Shown piece after piece: positions 51,522-60,614 of a DNA stretch of 64,000 nucleotides. The first letter of the stretch is position 1; each line of letters begins with the position of its first letter. The position numbers and the translations under genes are program-made. The notes beneath the pieces were generated by a model. It made no database searches. It saw only the letters and a program-made list of their open reading frames with translations, and had not been told where the DNA came from. The DNA lies in assembly GCA_022483045.1 (NCBI GenBank), contig JAKVOA010000001.1:829750-893749 (forward strand), read 5' to 3'. Source of the stretch: Oscillospiraceae bacterium (GTDB lineage: Bacteria; Bacillota; Clostridia; Oscillospirales; Acutalibacteraceae).

Positions 51522-52286
51522 TTATTTGAAACAGTCGTTTAACTTCAGCAGCACGGGGCAATGGTCGCTGCCGTAAATGTCAGATAAGATTTCACTTTCC
51601 GCGACCTGCGGAAAGAGCCGCTCTGATGTGAGAAAATAGTCAATTCTCCAACCGGCGTTTGTGTCGCGTGCATGAAAGCGATAGCTCCACCAGCTGTAGG
51701 CACCGGTCTGTTGCGGGTGTATCTTGCGGAAAGTATCTATAAATCCTGCCTGCAGCAGCTGCGAAAACTTTTCACGTTCTTGGTCAGAGAAGCCTGCGTT
51801 TCCGCGGTTTGGTCCCGGATTTTTCAGGTCAATTTCTTCGTGTGCAACGTTTAAATCGCCGCAGATAATAACGGGCTTTTTTGCGTCCAGTTCCTGCAAG
51901 TATGCGCGAAAAGCGTCTTCCCACTGCATACGGAAATCAATGCGCGCAAGATCTTGCTGGGAATTTGGTGTATAGACAGTTACCAAATAGTATTCCGGAA
52001 ACTCCAGAGTAATGCTGCGGCCTTCTTTGCTCATTTCGGGTACACCGATATCGTATGTCACAGCAAGCGGTTCTTTTCTGGTAAAGACAGCCGTGCCAGA
52101 GTAACCTTTCTTTTCAGCAGAGTTCCAGTATTGAGTATAGCCTGGCAGCTGCAGGTCAGCCTGCCCAGGCTGCATTTTTGTTTCCTGCAAGCAGTACACA
52201 TCTGCGTCTGATGTCTGAAAAAAATCTAAAAAACCTTTTTTCAGGCAGGCACGCAGGCCGTTGACATTCCATGAAATAAGCTTCAT
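51522..52286 (-). CDS. exoA: Exodeoxyribonuclease III / AP endonuclease
   Basis: Cuts DNA at abasic sites and trims 3' ends in base-excision repair. 254 residues, normal for bacterial ExoA. EEP-fold residues: WNVNGLRA, QETKMQ (metal Glu), GDLNVAH, RIDYFL and SDHCPV (catalytic Asp-His). Weak AGG ribosome site. First gene of the exoA-nuclease transcript. Confidence 0.95.
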   Translation of the reverse strand: MKLISWNVNGLRACLKKGFLDFFQTSDADVYCLQETKMQPGQADLQLPGYTQYWNSAEKKGYSGTAVFTRKEPLAVTYDIGVPEMSKEGRSITLEFPEYYLVTVYTPNSQQDLARIDFRMQWEDAFRAYLQELDAKKPVIICGDLNVAHEEIDLKNPGPNRGNAGFSDQEREKFSQLLQAGFIDTFRKIHPQQTGAYSWWSYRFHARDTNAGWRIDYFLTSERLFPQVAESEILSDIYGSDHCPVLLKLNDCFK

Positions 52287-52369
52287 ATAAAGAACCTGTC
52301 AGGGCAAAAGCTTACCCTGTCCTTCCTAAGTCTTATTTTTGTAGCAAAGCAACCATGCTTCTTTCTTAA

Positions 52370-52398
52370 AGTATACTCATTTTTGTGCATTTTTGCAA
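52370..52398 (-). promoter_or_regulatory. Sigma-A promoter of exoA
   Basis: Minus strand TTGCAA (52398-52393), 17 bases, TATACT (52375-52370); leader about 80 bases. Confidence 0.8.
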
Positions 52399-52443
52399 CT
52401 TTATTTTTCTATTTTTGCAGAAAATTCTCCATGCAAAAAAAGA

Positions 52444-52472
52444 TTGACTTTTTAAGAATGCAATGTTATAAT
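52444..52472 (+). promoter_or_regulatory. Promoter of tRNA-Leu
   Basis: TTGACT (52444-52449), 17 bases, TATAAT (52467-52472). Confidence 0.9.
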
Positions 52473-52489
52473 ATACCTCGTTGCGAAAA

Positions 52490-52574
52490 GCGCGAGTGCT
52501 GGAATTGGCAGACAGGCACGTTTGAGGGGCGTGTGTTGTATGACGTACGGGTTCAAGTCCCGTCTCGCGCACCA
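52490..52574 (+). tRNA. tRNA-Leu (anticodon GAG)
   Basis: 85 nt with the long variable arm of class II tRNAs. Acceptor GCGCGAG/CTCGCGC, A discriminator, encoded CCA; anticodon stem CACGT/GCGTG with loop TTGAGGG giving GAG; T arm ACGGGTTCAAGTCCCGT. Confidence 0.96.
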
Positions 52575-52579
52575 AATGA

Positions 52580-52626
52580 GCTCCCGGAATACCGCATGGA
52601 ATGGCGGCTCCGGGAGCGTTTTTTTG
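52580..52626 (+). terminator. Terminator of tRNA-Leu
   Basis: GCTCCCGGA/TCCGGGAGC with a 20-base loop, then GT7. The following stretch to 52810 holds no gene I can support. Confidence 0.85.
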
Positions 52627-52810
52627 CAAATTTCCTCTTTGGGAATACCACGCATTTTCTGCCTTTGATAAGTGTAAGGGGAGAGCATCAGAGATTGCTT
52701 CACTGGCTTTCACCTGAGCGGCTGCAAATGCTTAAACCTTAAACACAGTATTTACATGAAAGGCTTTCGGCGATGCACACCATTTCCGCCTGAGAATTTT
52801 GTAAAATCAC

Positions 52811-52839
52811 TTGACAATAAGGCTAAATCATGCGATAAT
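52811..52839 (+). promoter_or_regulatory. Promoter of tRNA-Ala
   Basis: TTGACA (52811-52816), 17 bases, GATAAT (52834-52839), about 50 bases before the tRNA. Confidence 0.75.
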
Positions 52840-52888
52840 ATTTTACGTTGCATTTGTGGTTTTACCAAAAATGCGGTAGTATAGTTAT

Positions 52889-52964
52889 GGGGCATTAGCT
52901 CAGCTGGGAGAGCGCAAGGTTCGCAATCTTGAGGTCAGGGGTTCGATCCCCCTATGCTCCACCA
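52889..52964 (+). tRNA. tRNA-Ala (anticodon CGC)
   Basis: 76 nt. Acceptor GGGGCAT/ATGCTCC (one G-U), A discriminator, encoded CCA; anticodon stem CAAGG/TCTTG with loop TTCGCAA giving CGC, which reads GCG; T arm AGGGGTTCGATCCCCCT. Confidence 0.97.
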
Positions 52965-52972
52965 TCACTGAT

Positions 52973-53014
52973 AAAAGGCACTCTGCAAAGTTTTTTACTG
53001 CAGAGTGCCTTTTT
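52973..53014 (+). terminator. Terminator of tRNA-Ala
   Basis: AAAAGGCACTCTGCA/TGCAGAGTGCCTTTTT, 15 perfect pairs. Confidence 0.92.
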
Positions 53015-53077
53015 CAATTATCGATAGATTTATTCAGATGCAGCAGTATTTACACAGAGGGGAGGCAGCAATTTATC

Positions 53078-53974
53078 ATGACACTGCAACAGCTCAAATA
53101 CATCATTGCGGTCGCCGAAAAAGGAACGGTAAGCGGCGCAGCAGAGGACTTGTTCCTTTCGCAGCCTAGCCTTACCAAGTCCATTAAAGAACTTGAAAAA
53201 GAAATGGGAATCACAATTTTTGACCGCACAAATAAAGGGGTATCCCTTTCGAAAGATGGCGAAATCTTTCTCGGATATGCCCGGCAGGTAACTGAGCAGG
53301 CTGCACTCCTTGAGGAAAAATACAAATCTCACGCAGAAAGAAAGCAGGAATTCTGTGTTTCGACACAGCACTATTCCTTTACGGTCAATGCGTTTGTTGA
53401 TTTAATCAAGCAGTGCGGCAGCGACCGCTATGATTTCAGTCTGCGCGAAACCCAGACATACGAAATCATAGAAGATGTCGCAAAGATGAAAAGCGAAATC
53501 GGTATTCTGTATTATAATGATTTCAATAAAACAATCCTGCAAAAAGAGATTCGGGCGAATGATTTGAAATTCACGGAATTGTTTACTGCGAAGCCGCACA
53601 TTTTTGTGAGTTCCGGCAATCCACTTGCAGACAAAGAATCGGTGACAATGGAGGAACTGGCACCATACCCGTATTTGTCTTTTGAGCAGGGGGAGCACAA
53701 TTCCTTTTATTATTCTGAAGAGATTTTCAGCACTGCTGTCCGCCCGAAAAATATTCGTGTGCGAGACAGAGCCACTTTGTTCAATCTGCTGATTGGCCTT
53801 AATGGATACACGGTATGCAGCGGTGTGATTGACAAGAAACTAAACGGTAAAAATATTGTTGCGGTTCCGCTCGAAGCAGAGGGGGATATGCACATCGGGG
53901 CTATCACACACCAAAAGCTCCACCTCAGCCATTTGGGCATCATTTATATGGAAGCCTTGAAAAAATATATCTAA
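53078..53974 (+). CDS. LysR-family regulator, probably of metE-metF
   Basis: 298 residues, GGGGAGG upstream. N-terminal winged helix (LQQLKYIIAVAEKGTVSGAAEDLFLSQPSLTKSIKELE, about 3-60), then a two-lobed ligand-binding domain with PYPYLSFEQGE. It precedes metE in the same direction but is separated by a strong terminator, so the two are different transcripts. By analogy with MetR/MtaR it may control methionine synthesis; the co-inducer is unknown. Confidence 0.88.
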   Translation: MTLQQLKYIIAVAEKGTVSGAAEDLFLSQPSLTKSIKELEKEMGITIFDRTNKGVSLSKDGEIFLGYARQVTEQAALLEEKYKSHAERKQEFCVSTQHYSFTVNAFVDLIKQCGSDRYDFSLRETQTYEIIEDVAKMKSEIGILYYNDFNKTILQKEIRANDLKFTELFTAKPHIFVSSGNPLADKESVTMEELAPYPYLSFEQGEHNSFYYSEEIFSTAVRPKNIRVRDRATLFNLLIGLNGYTVCSGVIDKKLNGKNIVAVPLEAEGDMHIGAITHQKLHLSHLGIIYMEALKKYI

Positions 53975-53999
53975 AACATACATGCAGAAAATTTTGTAT

Positions 54000-54046
54000 A
54001 GGCAGTTTGCTATAACTTTTTATTATAGCAAACTGCCTGTTTTTTG
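54000..54046 (+). terminator. Terminator of the LysR gene
   Basis: AGGCAGTTTGCTATAA/TTATAGCAAACTGCCT, 16 perfect pairs, seven-base loop, GT6. The metE -35 box starts four bases later. Confidence 0.93.
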
Positions 54047-54049
54047 TAT

Positions 54050-54078
54050 TTCACAGCTTTTGGTAATACTGCTATACT
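54050..54078 (+). promoter_or_regulatory. Promoter of metE-metF
   Basis: TTCACA (54050-54055), 17 bases, TATACT (54073-54078). The leader of about 35 bases leaves no room for a SAM or cobalamin riboswitch or T-box. Confidence 0.65.
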
Positions 54079-54119
54079 AAACTCACACTACAAACACAAC
54101 AGCCACAAGGAGAAAAACT

Positions 54120-56393
54120 ATGCTGACATCGATTATCGGCTACCCAAGGGTGGGAGCTTTCAGAGAACTAAAATTTGCTACAGAGAAATATTTTCGGAAT
54201 GAAATTTCCGCTGAAGAATTGCAGGGGACAGCAAAGAATATCCGAAAAGAGCAATGGACTGTTCTAAAAAACAGCGGCCTGGATTTTGTCCCGTCGAATG
54301 ACTTTTCGTTTTACGACAATCTGCTTGACACGGCTGTCTTATTCGGCATTGTGCCAAAGCGGTATCAAAACTTAAAACTGCCTGTACTTGACACCTATTT
54401 TGCCATGGCAAGAGGATATCAAGGCAAAAATGGTGACGTAAAAGCACTGGCAATGAAAAAATGGTTCAACACAAATTACCATTACATGGTGGCAGAAATA
54501 GAAGACGATACTAAGATAGAACTGATTGGCACAAAGCCTTTTGCCGAATACGAAGAGGCAAAAGCCTGCGGCATACAAACAAAGCCGGTTGTAATCGGTG
54601 CATTTACGCTGCTGAAGCTTCTACACTGCACTGGCAAAAAAGAAGCTGGTGACTTTGCGCAGGACTTCATCAGCGCTTACGCTTCATTTCTTTCTAAGTT
54701 TTCCGCCCTTGGCGCAGAGTGGGTGCAGTTTGACGAGCCGTATCTTGTACATGATTTAAGCAAAGAGGATATTGCATTGTTTCAAAAGCTCTATCAGGGG
54801 ATCCTTGCCCAAAAGGGCAGCACCAAAACGATTTTGCAGACCTACTTTGGCGATGTCCGCGACGTTTACAGCACCCTGATGTCCCTCAATTTTGATGCTG
54901 TCGGCCTTGATTTTATCGAGGGCAAAGAAACAGCAAAGCTGATTCGGCAAAACGGTTTTCCGCAGGATAAACTCCTTTTTGCGGGTGTTGTAAATGGCAA
55001 AAATATCTGGAAAAACAACTACAAAAAGACGCTGTCGCTTTTGTCCGAATTGAAAGCGGCGAAAATTCATACGGTTATCAATACTTCCTGTTCACTTCTG
55101 CATGTGCCGTATACGCTGAAAAGTGAAACAAAGCTTGCCACAGAGTATACAAAACACTTCGCTTTTGCAGAAGAAAAGCTAGCCGAGCTTGCAGAACTCA
55201 AAGTGCTTGCACAGGAAGAGAACTATACCGGTGACAGAGTTTTTCTTGCGAATGCCGCACTTTTTGGCAGCCGAAAGGACTGCAGTGACCCCGCGGTCCA
55301 AAAAAGAATGTCCAAAATCAAAGAGAGCGATTTTACGCGGCTTCCTTCTTTTGTCGAAAGGGAAAAGATACAGAAAGAAGAGTTTGGTCTGCCGCTGTTT
55401 CCGACAACCACGATTGGTTCCTTTCCGCAGACTGCCGACGTAAAAGCAAATCGAACTGAACGGCGTAAAGGAAATATCAATGAAGAAGAATACGAGGCAT
55501 TCAACCGCAAAAAGATTGCCGTGTGCATTGCTTTTCAGGAAAGCATTGGTTTAGACGTGCTGGTCCACGGAGAATATGAGCGCAATGATATGGTCGAGTA
55601 TTTTGGGGAACAGCTGAAAGGCTATCTCTTTACCGAAAAGGCGTGGGTGCAATCCTACGGGACCCGCTGTGTTAAACCGCCGATTATCTGGGGCGATGTT
55701 TCCCGCACAAAGCCAATGACCGTGAAGTGGTCTGTGTATGCACAGAGCCTTACGAAAAAGCCTGTGAAAGGGATGCTGACAGGGCCTGTCACGATTCTGA
55801 ATTGGTCTTTTCCTCGTGAAGATATTTCGCTGAAAGACAGTGCCTGCCAGATTGCCCTTGCTATTCGTGATGAAGTGCTGGACTTAGAGAAAAGCGGCAT
55901 TACAATCATACAAATTGATGAAGCTGCTCTGCGTGAGAAACTGCCACTGCGCAAGTCCGATTGGTACAGCGAATATCTGGATTGGGCAATTCCTGCATTT
56001 CGCCTTGTTCACAGCGGTGTAAAAGCGGAAACGCAAATTCACACGCACATGTGTTACAGTGAATTTACAGATATTATCCCGGCAATCGACAATATGGATG
56101 CAGATGTCATCACTTTTGAGGCCTCGCGCTCAGATTTGCAGATTCTCGATTCCTTAAAAGAAAATCACTTTCAGACTGAAGTCGGACCCGGTGTATACGA
56201 TATTCATTCTCCGCGGGTACCTTCTGTGCAGGAAATTAAAAATGCGCTCGAAAAAATGCTGAAAAAAATCGAACCCGAAAAACTGTGGGTAAACCCTGAC
56301 TGCGGGCTGAAAACGAGAGGAGTAGCCGAAACCTCAAAAAGTTTGAAAAATCTGGTTGAGGCGGCACGCAAACTGAGAAATGAAAACAGCTGA
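54120..56393 (+). CDS. metE: Cobalamin-independent methionine synthase
   Basis: Transfers the methyl group of 5-methyltetrahydrofolate (triglutamate) to homocysteine without B12. 757 residues, full length: two (beta/alpha)8 barrels, the C-terminal one catalytic. Zinc ligands are His643 and Cys645 in THMCYSEF and Cys728 in [18 protein letters not shown] marks the start of the catalytic barrel. CAAGGAG lies eight bases before the ATG. It overlaps metF by 14 bases. Confidence 0.97.
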   Translation: MLTSIIGYPRVGAFRELKFATEKYFRNEISAEELQGTAKNIRKEQWTVLKNSGLDFVPSNDFSFYDNLLDTAVLFGIVPKRYQNLKLPVLDTYFAMARGYQGKNGDVKALAMKKWFNTNYHYMVAEIEDDTKIELIGTKPFAEYEEAKACGIQTKPVVIGAFTLLKLLHCTGKKEAGDFAQDFISAYASFLSKFSALGAEWVQFDEPYLVHDLSKEDIALFQKLYQGILAQKGSTKTILQTYFGDVRDVYSTLMSLNFDAVGLDFIEGKETAKLIRQNGFPQDKLLFAGVVNGKNIWKNNYKKTLSLLSELKAAKIHTVINTSCSLLHVPYTLKSETKLATEYTKHFAFAEEKLAELAELKVLAQEENYTGDRVFLANAALFGSRKDCSDPAVQKRMSKIKESDFTRLPSFVEREKIQKEEFGLPLFPTTTIGSFPQTADVKANRTERRKGNINEEEYEAFNRKKIAVCIAFQESIGLDVLVHGEYERNDMVEYFGEQLKGYLFTEKAWVQSYGTRCVKPPIIWGDVSRTKPMTVKWSVYAQSLTKKPVKGMLTGPVTILNWSFPREDISLKDSACQIALAIRDEVLDLEKSGITIIQIDEAALREKLPLRKSDWYSEYLDWAIPAFRLVHSGVKAETQIHTHMCYSEFTDIIPAIDNMDADVITFEASRSDLQILDSLKENHFQTEVGPGVYDIHSPRVPSVQEIKNALEKMLKKIEPEKLWVNPDCGLKTRGVAETSKSLKNLVEAARKLRNENS

Positions 56394-57240
56394 GTTATTC
56401 CAAAAAAAAACGGTCCTTTCTTATGAAGTCTTTCCGCCAAAGCGCACTGCACCAATCAGTACACTGGAAAGTACGCTGAATGTACTGAAAGACCTGCATC
56501 CTGATTTTATCAGCGTCACTTACGGTGCCAGCGGCGGTCAAAACAACGGTGAAACTTTTCGCATTGCTTCGGTTATCAAGAAAAAATACGGAATTGAGAG
56601 TGCTGCACATCTCACCTGCATCGGTCTGACAAAAGCAGACGTCGATAAAAAACTTGCTGAGCTGAAAGAGGGGGGAATTGAAAACATTCTCGCCCTGCGC
56701 GGGGATATTCCCCCATGCGGCTGTCCGTCCGGAGATTTTCAATATGCAAGTGACCTGATTTCCTATATCAAAAGCCACGGCAGTTTCAATATTCTTGCAG
56801 CCTGCTATCCAGAGGGGCATATTGAATCTCAAAGCAAAGTGGAAGATATCCGTCATTTGAAAGCTAAGATAGACGCCGGAGCTGACCAGTTGATTACACA
56901 GCTGTTCTTCGACAATCGTTATTTCTATTCTTTTTTAGAGCGCTGCCAGCTTGCAGGCATTTCCGTGCCGATTGAGGCAGGTATTATGCCAGTCATCAAC
57001 AAGAAACAGATTGAGCGCATGACGTCGCTCTGCGGAGCGACAGTCCCCGATAAGTTTGCAACCATGATGGAAAAGTATGAAGATAATCCAATCGCTATGC
57101 GGGACGCGGGAATTGCTTATGCGGTTAATCAAATTGTCGACCTTATCGCACACGGTGTTGATGGCATTCACCTTTATACGATGAACAACCCGTATATCGC
57201 ACGAAAAATTTACGAAGCCGTACAAAACATTATTGCTTAA
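56380..57240 (+). CDS. metF: 5,10-methylenetetrahydrofolate reductase
   Basis: Makes 5-methyltetrahydrofolate, the methyl donor used by MetE. 286 residues, FAD barrel: YEVFPPKR (catalytic Glu), [19 protein letters not shown] and QLFFDN. Its start lies inside the end of metE, so methyl supply and use are made together. Confidence 0.96.
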   Translation: MKTAELFQKKTVLSYEVFPPKRTAPISTLESTLNVLKDLHPDFISVTYGASGGQNNGETFRIASVIKKKYGIESAAHLTCIGLTKADVDKKLAELKEGGIENILALRGDIPPCGCPSGDFQYASDLISYIKSHGSFNILAACYPEGHIESQSKVEDIRHLKAKIDAGADQLITQLFFDNRYFYSFLERCQLAGISVPIEAGIMPVINKKQIERMTSLCGATVPDKFATMMEKYEDNPIAMRDAGIAYAVNQIVDLIAHGVDGIHLYTMNNPYIARKIYEAVQNIIA

Positions 57241-57267
57241 AGGCACTTTATAAATCGATCTTAACAC

Positions 57268-57303
57268 GAAAAAAGCCACCGGATTATTCCGATGGCTTTT
57301 TTG
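57268..57303. terminator. Bidirectional terminator between metF and the GH5 gene
   Basis: AAAAAAGCCA-CCGGA/TCCGA-TGGCTTTTTT, T6 on both strands. Confidence 0.88.
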
Positions 57304-57346
57304 TACGAAGTGTTTTTAGACTGACCGTGTGGCTTTCTTTATGCAG

Positions 57347-58393
57347 TCAACTGTTTTGGAAAAGTGCCTGTAAAATCAATGGCCGTACGACTTCGCTGCC
57401 GGTATTCACTAGGCCAAAGTCCATTTCTTTATAGGACCAGTAGGCATGCCCAATTTTTAAAGAGTCCAGAGTATTTCGCACATCTGTTACCCAGGCTGCT
57501 GCATCTTTTTCCGGTGCACCGATAATTGCGCCAAACTCGCCGCAGTAAAGTTCCCGCCCGGTATAGCGGACAAAATTTGCCGCATTGGCAAGATATCTCT
57601 GCATCAGAGGCCGGTCATTTTCGTCATCCCAAACGGTACGGTAAAATTTATCAACATACTGCCGGTGCGCAGCGAGGTAAGCGGGGAATCCGGCTATTTT
57701 CCCCGGGTAATGCACAGTAGTATTAAAGTCACGCAGGTCTTGGCTGAAATGCGCTTTTTGGTGTGTAAATGTCATGGGGTCATAAAAATGAAAATTGTAC
57801 ACAACATTTGGGTCATCAAACAAATGAAGCTGATTCAGCGTAAAGACACTGTTGGCCTCGTTGCTGCCCACCAAAATGGTACGGCTGCTGTCAATTCCAC
57901 GAATTGTTTGAATCGCGTCTGCACAAAGATTATTCCACAGGTAGCCGCTTGCGTCTGAAATTTCATTGAGCAGTTCAAATGTAAGCTGCTTTCCAATGCC
58001 CCGGTAGCGAGCCGCCAAGGTTTTCCATATTTTTAAAAAGCGTGTACGTAGGACGGGGTCTGTGAAAAGGGGAACAATCTTTTCCATTTCTCCATAGACG
58101 TGTCCCTCTGCATGGTGCAGATCTAAAATCACATTTAGATGATACTTTTCACACCACTTCAGGCAGCGGTCGACATAGGCGATTCCGGCTTGGTTGAGGT
58201 CAAAAGGCTGCTGCGGGTTTTCCAGGACATCACAGTCAACCGGTAGACGCACATGGTCGGCACCCCATTGGGCAATTTGCTGAATATCTTTTTCCTGAAC
58301 AAAAGACTGAAAATGCTCTTGGCGTGCCAGACTGAACTGTGACAGCCAGCCGCCCAGATTGACCCCGTTTTGGTACTGTGCAAAGAATGACAT
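57347..58393 (-). CDS. Intracellular glycoside hydrolase family 5 enzyme
   Basis: 348-residue (beta/alpha)8 hydrolase with the GH5 acid/base Glu144 in ELLNEIS and nucleophile Glu286 in LYCGEFG; also GVNLGGWL near the start, HVRLPVD, VILDLHHAEG and NFHFYDP. No signal peptide, so it probably works on imported beta-linked oligosaccharides such as cello- or manno-oligomers, or glucosides. GGGAGGAAC before the ATG. Single gene; a weak TTTTAT-17-TATACT promoter lies about 30-60 bases upstream. Confidence 0.87.
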   Translation of the reverse strand: MSFFAQYQNGVNLGGWLSQFSLARQEHFQSFVQEKDIQQIAQWGADHVRLPVDCDVLENPQQPFDLNQAGIAYVDRCLKWCEKYHLNVILDLHHAEGHVYGEMEKIVPLFTDPVLRTRFLKIWKTLAARYRGIGKQLTFELLNEISDASGYLWNNLCADAIQTIRGIDSSRTILVGSNEANSVFTLNQLHLFDDPNVVYNFHFYDPMTFTHQKAHFSQDLRDFNTTVHYPGKIAGFPAYLAAHRQYVDKFYRTVWDDENDRPLMQRYLANAANFVRYTGRELYCGEFGAIIGAPEKDAAAWVTDVRNTLDSLKIGHAYWSYKEMDFGLVNTGSEVVRPLILQALFQNS

Positions 58394-58532
58394 GAATCTG
58401 TTCCTCCCTTTGTATTCTCAAAGAATTATTTCGAGTATACAGCGGACATAAAAGGGATAAAACCTGCTGAATTAGAGTGAAAGTGCAATAGAAAATCGAA
58501 AAATGAATTCCTTCACTTCCTTTGTCTTTTTG

Positions 58533-58572
58533 GGAAAAAAGAACCGCGGAAGCAAAAAATGCTTTCGCGGTT
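58533..58572 (-). terminator. Terminator of the mntR-like gene
   Basis: Minus strand AACCGCG-A-AAGC/GCTT-C-CGCGGTT, seven-base loop, then CT6. Confidence 0.85.
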
Positions 58573-58613
58573 GCAAATTTTACAGAAGCTGCCTTTGACA
58601 AGAACAACAAAGC

Positions 58614-58988
58614 TCAATCTTTCAAATGCTTTTTTGCGTGCTCCTGAATTTTCTCAAAGGTTGTTTCGCTTAAGTCATGTTCTACCCGGCAGGCATCGGC
58701 TGCGGCGGTTTCTTCGTCAACGCCAAGACTGACCAGCAGCTTCGTTAAAACCTTGTGACGGGTATATATACGCTGAGCAATCGCCAAACCGGATTCTGTC
58801 AAATTGATGTATCCCTCTGTATCCATTGTAATGTACCCGTTTTCACGCAGGTGCTTCATGGCAACGCTGATACTTGGTTTTGAGTAGCCGGTTTTGTTTA
58901 CCACATCGATTGAGCGCACAAGTCCCTGCTTTTCTTTCAGCATAAGGATAGATTCCAGATAATCTTCTGCAGATTCATGTATTCTCAT
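58614..58988 (-). CDS. mntR: DtxR/MntR-family metal-dependent regulator
   Basis: 124 residues from ATG 58988 (GGAGG eight bases ahead). Winged helix (IDVVNKTGYSKPSISVAMKHLRENGYI, about 28-55) and dimerisation domain with metal-ligand-type residues in SGLAIAQRIYTRH and CRVEHDLSE. No C-terminal SH3 domain, as in MntR. Manganese is the likely co-factor since mntP is in the same region of the genome, but iron (IdeR-like) cannot be excluded. The palindrome at 59001-59014 may be its own operator. Confidence 0.85.
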   Translation of the reverse strand: MRIHESAEDYLESILMLKEKQGLVRSIDVVNKTGYSKPSISVAMKHLRENGYITMDTEGYINLTESGLAIAQRIYTRHKVLTKLLVSLGVDEETAAADACRVEHDLSETTFEKIQEHAKKHLKD

Positions 58989-59000
58989 AAGTAACTGCCT

Positions 59001-59014
59001 CCATTTGTAAATGG
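59001..59014. promoter_or_regulatory. Palindrome at the mntR promoter
   Basis: CCATTTGTAAATGG, six-base arms around GT, overlapping the -10 box and ending just before the ribosome site. Confidence 0.45.
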
Positions 59015-59039
59015 TAACATAAAGGAAGTCATTTCGCAA
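59011..59039 (-). promoter_or_regulatory. Promoter of mntR
   Basis: Minus strand TTGCGA (59039-59034), 17 bases, TACCAT (59016-59011). Confidence 0.55.
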
Positions 59040-59090
59040 GGAGATTTTTGTCAGCAAAAGTCTAAAATAGAGATTTGGCCGCTTTTTTCG

Positions 59091-60440
59091 TTACAGTTTC
59101 AATTCATTTTTAAAGAAATGGACCTGGAACGGCAAGGAAATAACAAATGTTAGAAAATCAGAAGCAGGCTGTGCCAAAGTAACACCGGTCAGACCCAAAA
59201 AGACCGGCAGCAACAAAATCAGCGGGATAAAAAAGATTCCCTGTCTGCAGCTTGCTAAAAAAGTGGCCGGGCGGCTGAAGCCCAGGCATTGATACAGCTG
59301 ATTTACAAAAGTGGAGTAGGCCATAAACGGCATGACTGCACAGGCAAAGTACAGTGCTTGTGTACCAATGCGAATGACCGCCGGATCATCTTTTCGAAAC
59401 CATGTGATGACCTGCGGCGCATACAACGCAAGCAGCAGCGCTGCGGCTGTGCATAAAACTGTACCAACTTTGCAGGAAAAAAGGAAAGCTTCCCGCACAC
59501 GCTTTTTGTTTTTTGCACCATAGTTGTAGCCAGCCACCGGCTGAAAGCCCTGCCCGATGCCAATTACCAGGTTGCGTACAAACATATAGATTTTATTTAA
59601 AATGGTCACAGCGGCTACAGCGGCGTCACTGTAGGCGGCAGCCTGATTATTCATCAATGCAGAAGAAAGACTGCCCAGCATCTGCCGGCAGATAGTCGGC
59701 ATTCCGGTTTTTAATATGACACCATAGTCTGACAAATATCTGCTTATCCACTGGGGCCCAAGTTTTACAATGCTCTTTTTGCGCAAAAAGATGCTCAGCA
59801 GAATCAAGAAACTTACAATTTGGCTTAAAACAGTGGCGACAGCGGCGCCATCGATGCCCATGTGCAGGGTAAAAATAAAGATAGGGTCTAGCAGCATATT
59901 TAAGATGCCGCCAGCGCACAGCCCCCACATGGCAAACATTGCTTCGCCTTCTGAGCGCAGAATGTTGTTGAGTACAAAAGAGGAACACATTATAGGTGCG
60001 CCGAGCAAAATGTATTTTCCATAGCCGCAGGCATAGGGGAGGATTGTCGCCGTTGCACCGAGCAAACGCATACCGCCCTGTATCGTTGGAAGACCGGCCA
60101 GCATTAAGACAAAGCCAAAAATAACGGCGGCAAAGAATGCACTGTTTCCATAGCGGCTGGCGGCAGCAACATCCTTTTCGCCAAGCTTTCGGCTGATTAA
60201 GCTGCTGGCACCCATACCAAGGCCAAAGCCGACCGCCTGTATAATTGACATCAGCGAAAAAACAACCCCAACTGCCGCTGAGGCACTGGTACCTATTTGA
60301 GAAACAAAGTAGGTGTCTGCCGTGTTGTAAACCGTTGTAATCAGCTGACTGATGCAGGTGGGGACAGCCAGTGACGTGATGAGCTTTGGCATGGGCGTTT
60401 CCAGCATTCGTCTGTACTGTTTATCATTATTAAGAGTCAT
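59091..60440 (-). CDS. MATE-family multidrug/cation efflux transporter
   Basis: Membrane exporter with 12 predicted helices in two halves, 449 residues from ATG 60440; a longer upstream start lacks a ribosome site, while GGTGGA precedes this one. Typical features: PTCISQLITTVYNTADTYFVSQIG in helix 1-2, GLGMGASSLISRKLGE, and in the second half GIGQGFQPVAGYNYGAKN. Substrate unknown. Extended -10 sequence TGCTATAAT lies about 70 bases upstream. Confidence 0.9.
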   Translation of the reverse strand: MTLNNDKQYRRMLETPMPKLITSLAVPTCISQLITTVYNTADTYFVSQIGTSASAAVGVVFSLMSIIQAVGFGLGMGASSLISRKLGEKDVAAASRYGNSAFFAAVIFGFVLMLAGLPTIQGGMRLLGATATILPYACGYGKYILLGAPIMCSSFVLNNILRSEGEAMFAMWGLCAGGILNMLLDPIFIFTLHMGIDGAAVATVLSQIVSFLILLSIFLRKKSIVKLGPQWISRYLSDYGVILKTGMPTICRQMLGSLSSALMNNQAAAYSDAAVAAVTILNKIYMFVRNLVIGIGQGFQPVAGYNYGAKNKKRVREAFLFSCKVGTVLCTAAALLLALYAPQVITWFRKDDPAVIRIGTQALYFACAVMPFMAYSTFVNQLYQCLGFSRPATFLASCRQGIFFIPLILLLPVFLGLTGVTLAQPASDFLTFVISLPFQVHFFKNELKL

Positions 60441-60544
60441 GAAACATCCACCAGTAATTTTTGAGATTTTTGTATGCGGAAGCACATTTTAAGAAAAGGG
60501 AAAGACTGCTGATTATAGCAAAAGCAAAAACCGCCTATCTTGTC

Positions 60545-60590
60545 AAAAAGCCATTTGAACTGTACTTTTCATACAGTTCAAATGGCTTTT
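60545..60590 (-). terminator. Terminator of yebC
   Basis: AAAAGCCATTTGAACTGTA / TACAGTTCAAATGGCTTTT, 19 perfect pairs around a seven-base loop; the T run on the minus strand merges with a TTGACA. Confidence 0.93.
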
Positions 60591-60614
60591 AAATCAGAAA
60601 ATAGAGAGAAACGA

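Noticed and set aside
52383-52742. Open frames on both strands across tRNA-Leu, including an RRDLNPY-type product
   Set aside because: Well-known artefact of translating tRNA genes; the tRNA explains the conservation.
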